From assembly GCA_035507915.1 (NCBI GenBank), contig DATJNS010000387.1, forward strand, positions 1 to 33,770: DNA of 33,770 bases, in the 5' to 3' direction. The DNA is from JACQAI01 sp035507915. Its GTDB lineage: Bacteria; Pseudomonadota; Alphaproteobacteria; Elsterales; Elsteraceae. A model generated the notes under the pieces. That model made no database searches, had not been told where the DNA came from, and saw nothing but the letters and a program-made list of their open reading frames with translations. The first letter of the stretch is position 1, and each line of letters starts with the position of its first letter. This document shows, piece after piece, positions 16,584-24,608 of this stretch. Both the position numbers and the translations under genes were made by a program.

Positions 16584-17004
16584 GCGCCACCTGTCCGGTC
16601 ACGCCGTCGATGTCGAGCGCCTGCTCGGCGCCGTGCGCGCCGCGGATCGTCAGCCGTCCGCCGGAGGAGCCGCCGGTCGCGAAGAACCGGATGCGCACGG
16701 GCGGATCGATGCGCAGCGCGCGCCCGACGAAACCGTTCGAGCGCAGCCGGTGAGGCGTGCCGTCGAGCGCATAGCCGCGCCCGTCGGCATCGACCGCGAG
16801 CACGATGTCGCGATCCTCGGCGATCGCCGTGCTGCGGGCGGCGCGCAGCACGGCGCGCAGCTCGGTCGTCGCCGCACGCAGGCCGACCGCATCGTCGCCG
16901 GCGCCGAGATTGGGCAACAGCACGACGAGCACGAGGCTGATGATCGCGAGCACGACGAGAAGCTCGATCAGGGTGAAGCCGGCGCTGCGCGCGGGCCGCC
17001 GCAT
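16573..17004 (-). CDS. gspH: Type II secretion minor pseudopilin GspH
   Basis: The ATG at 17004 shares one base with the gspG stop (TGATG), an arrangement for translational restart; the longer upstream frame is a shadow of gspG. The 143-residue protein has the shortest leader of the set (MRRPARSAG), cleavage before Phe10 and the helix FTLIELLVVLAIISLVLVVLLP with Glu5. The beta domain contains LRAVLRAARSTAIAEDRDIV and IRFFATGGSSGGRLTI, which fit GspH/FimT. GspH joins the shaft to the tip in pseudopili. Confidence 0.9.
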   Translation of the reverse strand: MRRPARSAGFTLIELLVVLAIISLVLVVLLPNLGAGDDAVGLRAATTELRAVLRAARSTAIAEDRDIVLAVDADGRGYALDGTPHRLRSNGFVGRALRIDPPVRIRFFATGGSSGGRLTIRGAHGAEQALDIDGVTGQVALAR

Positions 17005-17444
17005 CAGCGCGCGTAGATCGGCTGGCTGTTGCCCGAGTCGCCCGGCGCGCCGAGCGAGAACAGGTCGTAGGTCCGACCCTCGGTGCCTGGGAGGCGATAC
17101 TGGTAGGGCCGGCCCCACGGATCGGCCGGCAGCGTGGTGCCCTTGAGGTAGGGGCCGCGCCACTGCGGCGCGCCGCCCGGCCGCGCGACCAGCGCCGCCA
17201 GCCCCTCCTGGGTCGTCGGGTAGCGGCCGACGTCGAGGCGGAACAGATCGAGCGACGAGCCGAGCTGGTCGATCTGCAGGCGCGCGATGTCGGACTTGCT
17301 GCGGCTGAAATAGTCGATCACCCGCGGGCCCACGACGCTGGCGAGCAGCGCCAGGATCGCGAGCACGACCAGCAGCTCTATCAAGGTGAAGCCGGCCTCG
17401 CGTCGCGCGATCGGCCGCGCGGAAGTGTCGGGCCTAGCTGCCAA
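17004..17444 (-). CDS. gspG: Type II secretion major pseudopilin GspG
   Basis: The start is TTG at 17444; no ATG or GTG lies before the prepilin motif. The leader MAARPDTSARPIARREAG is followed by FTLIELLVVLAILALLASVVGPRV, with cleavage after Gly18 and Glu5 present. The C-terminal domain is classic GspG: SLDLFRLDVGRYPTTQEGLAAL, WRGPYLKG, DPWGRPYQYRLPG and YDLFSLGAPGDSG, where the family's calcium site lies. At 146 residues it has the normal length. GspG polymerises into the pseudopilus that pushes substrates through the secretin. Its TTG start overlapping the gspF stop by 11 bases is odd for a protein needed in many copies. Confidence 0.95.
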   Translation of the reverse strand: MAARPDTSARPIARREAGFTLIELLVVLAILALLASVVGPRVIDYFSRSKSDIARLQIDQLGSSLDLFRLDVGRYPTTQEGLAALVARPGGAPQWRGPYLKGTTLPADPWGRPYQYRLPGTEGRTYDLFSLGAPGDSGNSQPIYAR

Positions 17445-18648
17445 GATCGTAGATCTCCAGGATCGCGTCGAACACGCCGAGCATCAGCGCGCCGACCAGG
17501 AGGCCGAGCAGGATCGTGCTGGCGGGCGTCAGCAGCGCGATCGCGCGCGTCGTCGCGGCGTCGATCTCCTGCTTCAGGATGTCGCTCGCCTTCAGGAGCA
17601 CGTCGGGCAGCCGATTGGTCTCGTCGCCGACGCGCACCAGCTCGACCAGGAGCTCGGGCAGGACGCGCGGCGCGGCCAGCGCCGCCGAGACACTCTCGCC
17701 GCGCCGCACGCGCGCCTCCGCGCCCAGCACCGCCGCGGCGACCGCGCGGTTGGCGGCTGCCGCGCCGGCGATCGCCAGCGCCTCGGGAATCGCGACTCCG
17801 CCCTCGACCAGGCTGCCGAACAGCCGGCCGAAGCGCTCCGCCTCGATCTTGAGCAACAGGGGGCCGAGCAGCGGCAGGCGCAGCAAGCGTTGGTCGACAC
17901 GCTGGCGGAACGCCGGCTCGCGCAACCGATAGGCGAACCACGCCGCAGCCGCCGCGCCGGCGAGCAGCAGCCACGGCCCGCCGACCTGGAGGCCGTCCGA
18001 CAAGCCGATCAGGAAGCGCGTCGCCGGCGGCAGCTCGCGGTGCAGGTCGCTCAGCATTCCCTCGAAGCGCGGCATGACGACGGTGAGCAGCAGCACGGCG
18101 GTCGCCAGCGCCACGGTGATCACGCTCGCCGGATAGATCAGCGAGGTCAGGATCGATTGAGCGACCGCGTGCGAGCGCTCGAGCAGCGTGGCGATGCGCG
18201 CCATCGCCTCGCCGAGACTGCCCTTGGCCTCGCCGGCCGCGACCATCGCGGCGTAGCCGCGTGGGAACGCGCGGTGCTGCGCGCAGGCCTCCGACAAGCT
18301 GGCCCCGGCCTGCACCGCGGCGCGCAGCTCGCCGGCCAGCGCGGCGACGCGCGGCGAGCCGCGCAGATCGCGCAGCACCGCGAGCGCGCGATCGACCGTC
18401 AACCCCGCGTCGAGCAGGATCGCGAGCTCGCGGGTGAGCATGGCGAGCTCCTGGGCGCGCAGCCGGCGGCCGCGCGCACGCGCCGTCGCGTTGGCGCGCG
18501 CCGAGTCGTCGCGCGCCGGCTCGACGGCGATCGGGTAGGTGCCGCCGGCCTGCAGGCGGGTGACGGCCTCCTGCTGGTCGAGCGCGTCGACCTCGCCCTC
18601 GACCACGGCGCCCGACGCCTGCAGGGTGCGATAGCGGAACCGCGCCAT
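17434..18648 (-). CDS. gspF: Type II secretion inner-membrane platform protein GspF
   Basis: ATG 18648 overlaps the gspE stop by one base (TGATG); the longer frame upstream is a gspE shadow. The 404-residue protein starts with MARFRYRTLQASG, typical of GspF/PilC, and carries two T2SSF repeats. The first has LAMLTRELAILLDAGLTVDRAL, the second FGRLFGSLVEGGVAIPEALAIAG, and each is followed by membrane helices (VITVALATAVLLLTVVMP; ILLGLLVGALMLGVFDAILEIYD). GspF sits at the centre of the platform and converts GspE ATPase movement into pseudopilus assembly. Confidence 0.95.
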   Translation of the reverse strand: MARFRYRTLQASGAVVEGEVDALDQQEAVTRLQAGGTYPIAVEPARDDSARANATARARGRRLRAQELAMLTRELAILLDAGLTVDRALAVLRDLRGSPRVAALAGELRAAVQAGASLSEACAQHRAFPRGYAAMVAAGEAKGSLGEAMARIATLLERSHAVAQSILTSLIYPASVITVALATAVLLLTVVMPRFEGMLSDLHRELPPATRFLIGLSDGLQVGGPWLLLAGAAAAAWFAYRLREPAFRQRVDQRLLRLPLLGPLLLKIEAERFGRLFGSLVEGGVAIPEALAIAGAAAANRAVAAAVLGAEARVRRGESVSAALAAPRVLPELLVELVRVGDETNRLPDVLLKASDILKQEIDAATTRAIALLTPASTILLGLLVGALMLGVFDAILEIYDLGS

Positions 18649-20390
18649 CAGACGGCGGCGCCCGTCACGCGCAGCACCTCGTCCAGCGACGTGACGCCGG
18701 CCAGCACCTTGCGCAATCCGTCGGTGCGCATGTCGACCATGCCGGCCGCGGTCGCGGCGGCGCGCAGCGCCGGCGCGTCGGGCGCGCTCAGCACCACGCG
18801 GTGCAGCCGCTCGTCGAACACCAGGAGCTCGGCGATCACCGTGCGGCCGTGATAGCCGGTGCCGCCGCACGCCGGGCAGCCGACCGCGCGATGGAGCGGC
18901 GGCATCGGGTCCGGCGCCAGCGCGTCGAGGCCGGTGCGCGCGACCAGCTCGGGCAGCGGCGCGTAGGGCTCGCGGCATTCCAGGCAGAGCGTGCGGACCA
19001 GGCGCTGGCCGAGCACGCCGCGCACCACCGAGGTCAGCAGGTAGGGCTCGAGCCCCATGTCGGTCAGCCGCGTGATCGTGCTGGGGGCGTCGTTGGTGTG
19101 CACGGTCGACAGCACGAGATGACCGGTCAGGCTCGCCTGCGCGGCGATGCGCGCGGTCTCGAGGTCGCGGATCTCGCCGACCAGCAGCACGTCGGGATCC
19201 TGACGCAGCAGCGAGCGCAGGAGGTTCGCGAAGCCGAGGCCGATCGCCGGCCGCACCTGGATCTGGTTGACGCCGGGCAGCTGATACTCGATCGGATCCT
19301 CGGCGGTCAGGATCTTGCGCTCGCTGGAGTTGAGCCGCTGCAGCGCGGCGTAGAGCGTCGAGGTCTTGCCGCTGCCGGTCGGTCCGGTCACCAGGATGAT
19401 GCCGTTGGGATGCTCGAGCAGCGCCGCGATGCCGGCCTCGAGCACGCTCGAGAAGCCGAGCTCGGGCAGCAGGAGCGGCGCGCGGGCACGATCGAGCAGG
19501 CGCAGCACCGCGCTCTCGCCGTGCAGGGTCGGCACGATCGAGACGCGCACGTCGATCTCGCGGCCCTCGACGATGGTGCGGAAGCGGCCGTCCTGCGGCA
19601 GCCGGCGCTCGGCGATATTGAGCCCGGCCATGATCTTGACCCGGCTCACGATGCTGGCGTGCAGCCGGCCCGGCTGACTGTCGAGCGGGCGCAGCACGCC
19701 GTCGATGCGCACGCGCTGGACCAGTCGGCCCTCGACCGACTCGATGTGGATGTCGGACGCGCGCAACGAAGCGGCGCGCGCGATCAGGCCGTTGACGTAG
19801 CGGATGACCGGCTCTTCGCTCGCCGACTCGGTCAGGCGTCGCAGATCGTCCGGGCTCGCCGGCTCGCCGTCGCCGCGCACCAGCGCCGCCTGCGCGGCGT
19901 CGCTGCCGCCGTAGAGGCGCGCGAGCGCCGCCTCGAGCTCGCTCGGCACGGCGACCCAGGGCTGCACCGGCTTGCCGGCGGCCAGCCGCACGGCCTCGAT
20001 CGAGGCCCGGTCGGTCGGATCCGCCATGGCGACCGCGACGCCGTCGCGCGTGTCGCGCAGCGGCACCAGCCGGCTGCGCACCAGGAAGGATGGCGCGATC
20101 GCGTCGGCGAGGTGCGGCGCGGCCGGATAGTCGGCCGGGTGCGCGCGCGGCAGGTCGTGGAACGCCGCCAGGCTCTCGGCCATGCGGAGCTCGGAGACCA
20201 GGCCGAGGCGGGTCAGGATCACGGCGTCGCTTTCGCCGCGTTCGGCGCGCAGCGCCGCCACACGGCCGCGCTCGCTCGGCGCCAGCAGCCCGCGCGCGAC
20301 CAGATACTCGATGAAATCGGCGTCGCCGCCGGCCGCGGCGCGCCGTTGCGCGGCGGCGTCATCGGGCCTGCGCTGCGGCTGGGCCGGCAT
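18648..20390 (-). CDS. gspE: Type II secretion ATPase GspE
   Basis: ATG 20390 (MPAQPQRRPD) overlaps the prepilin peptidase stop by one base; the frame upstream of it is a shadow. The 580-residue protein has an N1E-like domain, then the hexameric ATPase core: ASDIHIES, Walker A GPTGSGKTST near residue 335, Asp box (LTAEDPIEYQ), Walker B DVLLVGEIRD and His box (GHLVLSTVHTND). The tetracysteine zinc module typical of GspE/PilB follows (CLEC ... CPAC). It is cytoplasmic and powers pseudopilus growth. Every catalytic motif is intact, so it should be active. Confidence 0.97.
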   Translation of the reverse strand: MPAQPQRRPDDAAAQRRAAAGGDADFIEYLVARGLLAPSERGRVAALRAERGESDAVILTRLGLVSELRMAESLAAFHDLPRAHPADYPAAPHLADAIAPSFLVRSRLVPLRDTRDGVAVAMADPTDRASIEAVRLAAGKPVQPWVAVPSELEAALARLYGGSDAAQAALVRGDGEPASPDDLRRLTESASEEPVIRYVNGLIARAASLRASDIHIESVEGRLVQRVRIDGVLRPLDSQPGRLHASIVSRVKIMAGLNIAERRLPQDGRFRTIVEGREIDVRVSIVPTLHGESAVLRLLDRARAPLLLPELGFSSVLEAGIAALLEHPNGIILVTGPTGSGKTSTLYAALQRLNSSERKILTAEDPIEYQLPGVNQIQVRPAIGLGFANLLRSLLRQDPDVLLVGEIRDLETARIAAQASLTGHLVLSTVHTNDAPSTITRLTDMGLEPYLLTSVVRGVLGQRLVRTLCLECREPYAPLPELVARTGLDALAPDPMPPLHRAVGCPACGGTGYHGRTVIAELLVFDERLHRVVLSAPDAPALRAAATAAGMVDMRTDGLRKVLAGVTSLDEVLRVTGAAV

Positions 20391-21070
20391 CACGAAAGCA
20401 TATCGCCGCGGGTCAGGAAGACAATCCAGACCGCCAGGCACAGGAACGGTCCGAACGGGATCGCGCCGTCGCGCTCGAGCCGCCAGCCGAACCGGCGCGC
20501 CGCGAGCACGGCGGCGAGCGCGCCGGTGGCGGCCAGGCACACGGTCAGCGGCAGCGCCGCCGCGCCGAGCCAGGCACCGGCGGCGCCGAGCAGCTTGGCG
20601 TCGCCCAGGCCCATGCCGTCGCGGCCGCGCCAGCGACGGTAGGCAACCGCGATCGCGGCCAGCGAGCCGAAGCCGGCCAGGGCGCCGAGCAGGGCCGCGG
20701 CGACCGCGTTCCCGAACGACCCGGACGGGTCGTCGAGGACGGCGACCCCGAGCCCGGCGACCGCCAGCGGCAGGGTCAGACGGTCGGGCAGCAGGCCCGC
20801 GCCGAGGTCGATGCGCGCCAGCGCCAGCAGGACCCAGCCGAGCAGCGCGGCCGGCCACACATGGACGCCGTCGCACCAGGCGGCGGCGCTCAGCGCGACG
20901 GCGAGCGCGCCGGCCAGCAGCGCCGCCCGCGGCGCGACCGACGCCGGCATCGTTCCCGGGACGCCGTCGAGCCGCGCGGCGCCGCGCTCGATGGCCCAGG
21001 CGGCGAGCGGCGCGAGCGCCGGCAGCACGAGCCAGACGGGCAGCGATGCGTTGGTTAAAATTGAAACCAT
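20390..21070 (-). CDS. gspO: Short prepilin peptidase (A24 family), GspO/PilD-like
   Basis: The ATG at 21070 gives MVSILTNASLP and a 226-residue protein with about seven membrane segments. Both catalytic aspartates of the A24 aspartyl prepilin peptidases are visible: one in ALARIDLGAGLLPD and one in the GxGD motif GMGLGDAKLLG. The N-terminal zinc-binding and methyltransferase half of classical PilD is missing, so this resembles the shorter peptidases. It would cleave the leaders of GspG-K from the cytoplasmic side of the membrane. Being first in the operon, it supplies its own processing enzyme. Whether the mature pseudopilins are N-methylated by another enzyme is unknown. Confidence 0.9.
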   Translation of the reverse strand: MVSILTNASLPVWLVLPALAPLAAWAIERGAARLDGVPGTMPASVAPRAALLAGALAVALSAAAWCDGVHVWPAALLGWVLLALARIDLGAGLLPDRLTLPLAVAGLGVAVLDDPSGSFGNAVAAALLGALAGFGSLAAIAVAYRRWRGRDGMGLGDAKLLGAAGAWLGAAALPLTVCLAATGALAAVLAARRFGWRLERDGAIPFGPFLCLAVWIVFLTRGDMLS

Positions 21071-21157
21071 TTCCGTGCGTTGCGCCGATCCGGGAAGCTC
21101 GGGTACGGTCACGCGATCATAGCCTGCACTCGTCTCAAATTCGCTAGCGGGGCTGCC
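21071..21157. promoter_or_regulatory. Divergent region between the secretion operon and a multiheme cytochrome
   Basis: These 87 bases separate the start of gspO (minus) from that of the cytochrome gene (plus) and should hold a promoter for each. On the minus strand a TATGAT hexamer (plus-strand 21116-21121) could be a -10 for the gsp operon, with a leader of about 40 bases. No good -35 is seen 16-18 bases from it. On the plus strand nothing convincing is visible. Confidence 0.35.
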
Positions 21158-22528
21158 ATGGGGGTCGGGGCTTCGGGGGTGGCGACGCGGTCGATCCGCG
21201 CCGGCGTACGGCTCGGCGCGTTGATCGTCGCCGCGGTGGTGGGAGGCGGCGCGTCTGCGCAGACCGTGCCGCAGTTCGGCGACGCCGCGCATCTCGGCGT
21301 ATCGACGTGCGCGGGCAGCACCTGCCATGGCGCGCTCGAGCCGTTCCGCAGCTCCAACGTCGCGCAGAACGAGTACATAACCTGGTCGCAGAAGGACAAG
21401 CACGCCAAGGCCTACAAGGTGCTGTTCGAGGAGCGCTCGGTGCGCATCGCGCGCAATCTCGGCCTGCCCAACGCCTACACCGCGGAGATCTGCCTCAACT
21501 GCCACGCCGACAATCCCGCGCAGGCGCATCGCGGGCGGCAGTTCCAGTTGTCCGACGGCGTCGGCTGCGAGGCCTGCCACGGCGGCTCGTCGGGCTGGCT
21601 CGGCGTGCACATCTCGGGCGCCAGCCACCAGGACAACCTGAAGGCCGGGCTCTATCCGACCGAGCAGCCGGTGGCGCGCGCCAAGCTGTGCATGAGCTGC
21701 CATATCGGCAGCGCGGCCAACAAGTTCGTCACCCACCGGATCATGGGCGCCGGCCATCCGCGCATCAGCTTCGAGCTCGACACCTTCACGGCGATCCAGC
21801 CGGCGCATTACGTGGTCGACAAGGACTATGTCGAGCGCAAGGGCATGCCCAACGGCGTGCAGATCTGGGCGGTCGGCCAGGCCGAGGCGCTCGCCGAGAC
21901 CATGACGGCGTTCCTCGATCCGGCGCGCAACCCGAACGGCTTCTTCCCCGAGCTGGTGTTCTACGACTGCCACGCCTGCCACCACCCGATGAGCAACCTG
22001 CGCTGGGAGCCGCGCGCCTCGACCGGGCTCGGGCCGGGCGTGCCGGTGTTCAACGACGCCAATGCCCTGATGCTGCGCGTGATCGCCGAGCGCATCGACC
22101 CGGCGCTCGGCCGCGCGCTCGGCGAGCACATGCTGGCGTTCCACAAGGCGATGACGGAGAGCCGCGACAGGAGCCTGCACGAGGCGGCGCCGATCCGCGA
22201 CATCGCCAATCAGCTGGTCGCCAAGTTCGCCGGCCACGAGTTCGGCCGCGACGACGTGCGCGCGCTCGCGACCGGCGTGATCAACGACGGGCTCGCGAAG
22301 AACGACTACATCGAATACGCCGCGGCGGAGCAGGCCACCATGGCGCTGTCGTCGATCGTCGCTGCGATGCGCCATCTCGGCATGCTGACCGAGCCGCAGT
22401 TCAAGCTGGTCAACGGCGCGCTCGACAAGCTCTACGACGCGGTCGCCAAGGACGAGGAATATCGCTCCGCCACCTACGCGGCCGCGCTGCGCGACTTCAA
22501 CCAGGCCCTGCCGACCGAGACGAACTGA
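21158..22528 (+). CDS. Exported multiheme cytochrome c (c554-like) with five heme motifs, one atypical
   Basis: The ATG at 21158 is preferred because it directly precedes a Sec signal peptide (hydrophobic LGALIVAAVVGGGASAQ); an earlier ATG would place 26 extra residues before it. The mature protein is about 420 residues. Four standard heme motifs occur with first cysteines at residues 112 (CLNCH), 137 (CEACH), 178 (CMSCH) and 271 (CHACH). A fifth, CAGSTCH at residue 51, has four residues between the cysteines. The spacing and the helix-rich, heme-free C-terminal third resemble cytochrome c554-like proteins. It is expected in the periplasm as an electron carrier. It diverges from the type II secretion operon, and a second exported cytochrome lies 15 kb upstream. 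Its partner and substrate are unknown. Confidence 0.85.
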   Translation: MGVGASGVATRSIRAGVRLGALIVAAVVGGGASAQTVPQFGDAAHLGVSTCAGSTCHGALEPFRSSNVAQNEYITWSQKDKHAKAYKVLFEERSVRIARNLGLPNAYTAEICLNCHADNPAQAHRGRQFQLSDGVGCEACHGGSSGWLGVHISGASHQDNLKAGLYPTEQPVARAKLCMSCHIGSAANKFVTHRIMGAGHPRISFELDTFTAIQPAHYVVDKDYVERKGMPNGVQIWAVGQAEALAETMTAFLDPARNPNGFFPELVFYDCHACHHPMSNLRWEPRASTGLGPGVPVFNDANALMLRVIAERIDPALGRALGEHMLAFHKAMTESRDRSLHEAAPIRDIANQLVAKFAGHEFGRDDVRALATGVINDGLAKNDYIEYAAAEQATMALSSIVAAMRHLGMLTEPQFKLVNGALDKLYDAVAKDEEYRSATYAAALRDFNQALPTETN

Positions 22529-22540
22529 GGCGTGCCTCAG

Positions 22541-22571
22541 CGTCATGCTCGGCACAAGGCCGAGGATGACG
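22541..22571. terminator. Imperfect palindrome between convergent genes, possible bidirectional terminator or REP-like repeat
   Basis: CGTCAT (22541-22546) pairs with ATGACG (22566-22571) and CTCGGC (22548-22553) with GCCGAG (22559-22564), with a G/G mismatch and a 5-base loop. It lies 12 bases after the cytochrome stop and before the converging cyclodeaminase stop. A GTTGTTTGG run follows on the plus strand. The outer arms and the GGGTTGTTTG tail also occur at the repeat pair near 24609-24704, so it may be a member of the same repeat family. Confidence 0.5.
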
Positions 22572-22606
22572 GGTTGTTTGGTAGCAACGCCGTGCGCGAG
22601 CCGCCG

Positions 22607-23626
22607 CTAGGCGAACCGCAGGGTCTGGCCGATGCCGAGGCGCTTGGCCTTCTCCAGCATGGCGTGGCCGAGCGCGATGTCGCTGAGCGACAGGCCGCGG
22701 TGCCAGAGCAGCGTGGTCTCGCCCGGATCGGTGCGCCCGGGCTTGAGGCCGGCGACGATCTGGCCGAGCTCGGCGTGCAGGTTCTTCGGCGACAGGCGGC
22801 CCGAGTCGACGTGGCGGCGCAGGCAGCCGAACGGCCCGGCGGTCGCCTGGCCCCAATCGTCGACCACGATCTTGTCCATGATGTCGAGCAGGTCGAGCTC
22901 GACCGCGCTCACCGTGCCGTAGGGGATCACGCAGGCGCCGCGCTTGATCCATTGGGTGCGCAAGAGCGGCTCAGGCCGGGTCAGGCGCGAGGCCTCGACG
23001 ACGATGTCGGCGCCTTCGATGCAGCGTTGCCAATCGTCGACCACGGTGACCGGCTTGCCGAGATCGCGCGACAGCCGCGCGCCGAACGCTTGGCGGCTCT
23101 CCGGGCGGCGCGAATGCACGCGGATCTCGTCGAACCCGAAGATGCGGTCGAGCAGCCGCACGTTCCAGTAGGACGAGCCGCGCGCGCCGATGTGGCCGAG
23201 GATGCGGCTGTCGCGGCGCGCCAGGTGTCGCGCGCCGATCGCGGTCACCGCGCCGGTGCGCATGTCGGTGATCACGCTGGCGTCGATCACGGCGAGCGGC
23301 ATGCCGGTGGTCGGCGAGAACAGGTTGAGGAGCGCCATCTCGGACGGCAGGCCGTGGCGGTAATTGTCGACGAAGTCGCCGACGATCTTGACGCCGGCGA
23401 CGCCGAGCGGCTTGACGTAGCCGCGCAGCACGTTGAAGTGGCCGTGCACCGTGCGGTCCGGGATCAGGTGCATGCGCGGCTCGATCACGGTCTCGCGGCG
23501 GCCCTGGGCGGCGAGCGCGGTCTCGATCGCGCCCAGGATCTCGTCGTCCTGCATGTCGAGCGCGGCGACGTCGGGCCCGTTCAGGTAGGTGAGGTGGATC
23601 GGCGGATGCGCCTCGGTGTCGCTCAT
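22607..23626 (-). CDS. Ornithine cyclodeaminase / mu-crystallin family protein
   Basis: The ATG at 23626 starts a 339-residue protein of the usual family length. It shows the substrate-binding Arg region (IEPRMHL), Lys80 in GVKIVGDF, TGAVTAIGARHLARRD and a Rossmann NAD(P) site (ILGHIGARG), followed by a likely catalytic Asp in YGTVSAVELD. Family members use bound NAD(P) to cyclise ornithine to proline with ammonia release, or reduce imines and keto acids. Key elements are present, but sequence alone does not separate true ornithine cyclodeaminase from alanine dehydrogenase-like or ketimine reductase members. The TctC-like binding protein gene ends 16 bases upstream on the same strand, so the two probably form one transcript. 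That suggests uptake and conversion of one substrate, but which one is not known. Confidence 0.85.
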   Translation of the reverse strand: MSDTEAHPPIHLTYLNGPDVAALDMQDDEILGAIETALAAQGRRETVIEPRMHLIPDRTVHGHFNVLRGYVKPLGVAGVKIVGDFVDNYRHGLPSEMALLNLFSPTTGMPLAVIDASVITDMRTGAVTAIGARHLARRDSRILGHIGARGSSYWNVRLLDRIFGFDEIRVHSRRPESRQAFGARLSRDLGKPVTVVDDWQRCIEGADIVVEASRLTRPEPLLRTQWIKRGACVIPYGTVSAVELDLLDIMDKIVVDDWGQATAGPFGCLRRHVDSGRLSPKNLHAELGQIVAGLKPGRTDPGETTLLWHRGLSLSDIALGHAMLEKAKRLGIGQTLRFA

Positions 23627-23642
23627 CGCGCTCGTCCCCCGT

Positions 23643-24608
23643 CTAGTCGACCGTGACGTGGGCGTCGCGCGCGAGCTGGCTCCACTTCGCGGTCTCGGCG
23701 GCGATGAAAGCGCGGAACGCGTCGGGCGTGTCGGGCGACGCGGTGGCGCCGACATTGGCCAGCTTCTGGCGCACGTCGGGCAGCGCCATGCCGTGGTTGA
23801 GCGCGCGGCTCAACGTGTCGACGACGTCGGGCGGCGTCGCGGCAGGCACCAGGATGCCGAACCACGCCGATGTCTCGTAGCCCGGCAAACCGGACTCTGC
23901 GACGGTCGGCAGGTCGGGCACCGACGGCGCGCGGGTCTCGGTCGTCACGGCCAGCGCGCGCAGCTTGCCGCTCTGCGCCAGCGGCAAGGCCGATGGCATG
24001 TTGTCGAACATCACCTGGACCTGGCCGGCCATCAGGTCGGCGAGCGCCGGCGCGCTGCCGCGATAGGGCGTGTGGACGATGTCGATGCCGGCCATTTTCT
24101 TGAACAGCTCGCCGGACAGATGGATGGTCGTGCCGGCGCCCGCCGACGCGAAGAACACCTTGCCGGGACGCGCCTTGGCGTAGGCGATGAACTCGGCGAC
24201 CGAATGCACCGGCAGGTCCGGGTTGATCACCATCAGGTTGGGCACCGTGGCGAGTCGCGCGACCGGCGCCAGGTCGCGCGCCGGATCGAACGGCATCGTG
24301 TGATAGATCGTCGGGTTGATCGACAGCAGACCGGTGCTGCCGAGCAGCATGGTATAGCCGTCGGGCGGCGCCTTGGCGACGATCTCGCCGCCGATGTTGC
24401 CGCCCGCGCCGGTGCGGTTCTCGATCACGACCTGCTGTCCCAGCGCGGCGGTCAGCTGCTGGCCGGCGATGCGCGCCAAGAGATCGACCGTGCCGCCCGG
24501 CGGGAACGGCGCCACGATGCGCATCTGGTGGTTGGGGAAGGGCTCGGCGGCCCGCGCTCCGATGGCAACCAGGCCCGCCAGCAGAAGACCGACGCTCAAT
24601 CTTCTCAT
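23643..24608 (-). CDS. TctC/Bug-family periplasmic substrate-binding protein
   Basis: The ATG at 24608 (MRRLSVGLLLAGLVAIGARA) gives a clean Sec signal peptide and a 321-residue protein; an ATG two codons upstream is equally possible. The mature protein has the family hallmarks: IVAPFPPGGTVDLLARI, VVIENRTGAGGNIG, PPDGYTMLLG and YRGSAPALADLMAGQVQVMFDN. Such proteins bind carboxylates or other small acids for tripartite tricarboxylate transporters. The membrane subunits TctA and TctB are not here, so it is an orphan binding protein, as is common in proteobacteria rich in Bug proteins. It is followed by the cyclodeaminase homologue. Its start region carries the REP-like inverted pair. Ligand unknown. 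Confidence 0.9.
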   Translation of the reverse strand: MRRLSVGLLLAGLVAIGARAAEPFPNHQMRIVAPFPPGGTVDLLARIAGQQLTAALGQQVVIENRTGAGGNIGGEIVAKAPPDGYTMLLGSTGLLSINPTIYHTMPFDPARDLAPVARLATVPNLMVINPDLPVHSVAEFIAYAKARPGKVFFASAGAGTTIHLSGELFKKMAGIDIVHTPYRGSAPALADLMAGQVQVMFDNMPSALPLAQSGKLRALAVTTETRAPSVPDLPTVAESGLPGYETSAWFGILVPAATPPDVVDTLSRALNHGMALPDVRQKLANVGATASPDTPDAFRAFIAAETAKWSQLARDAHVTVD

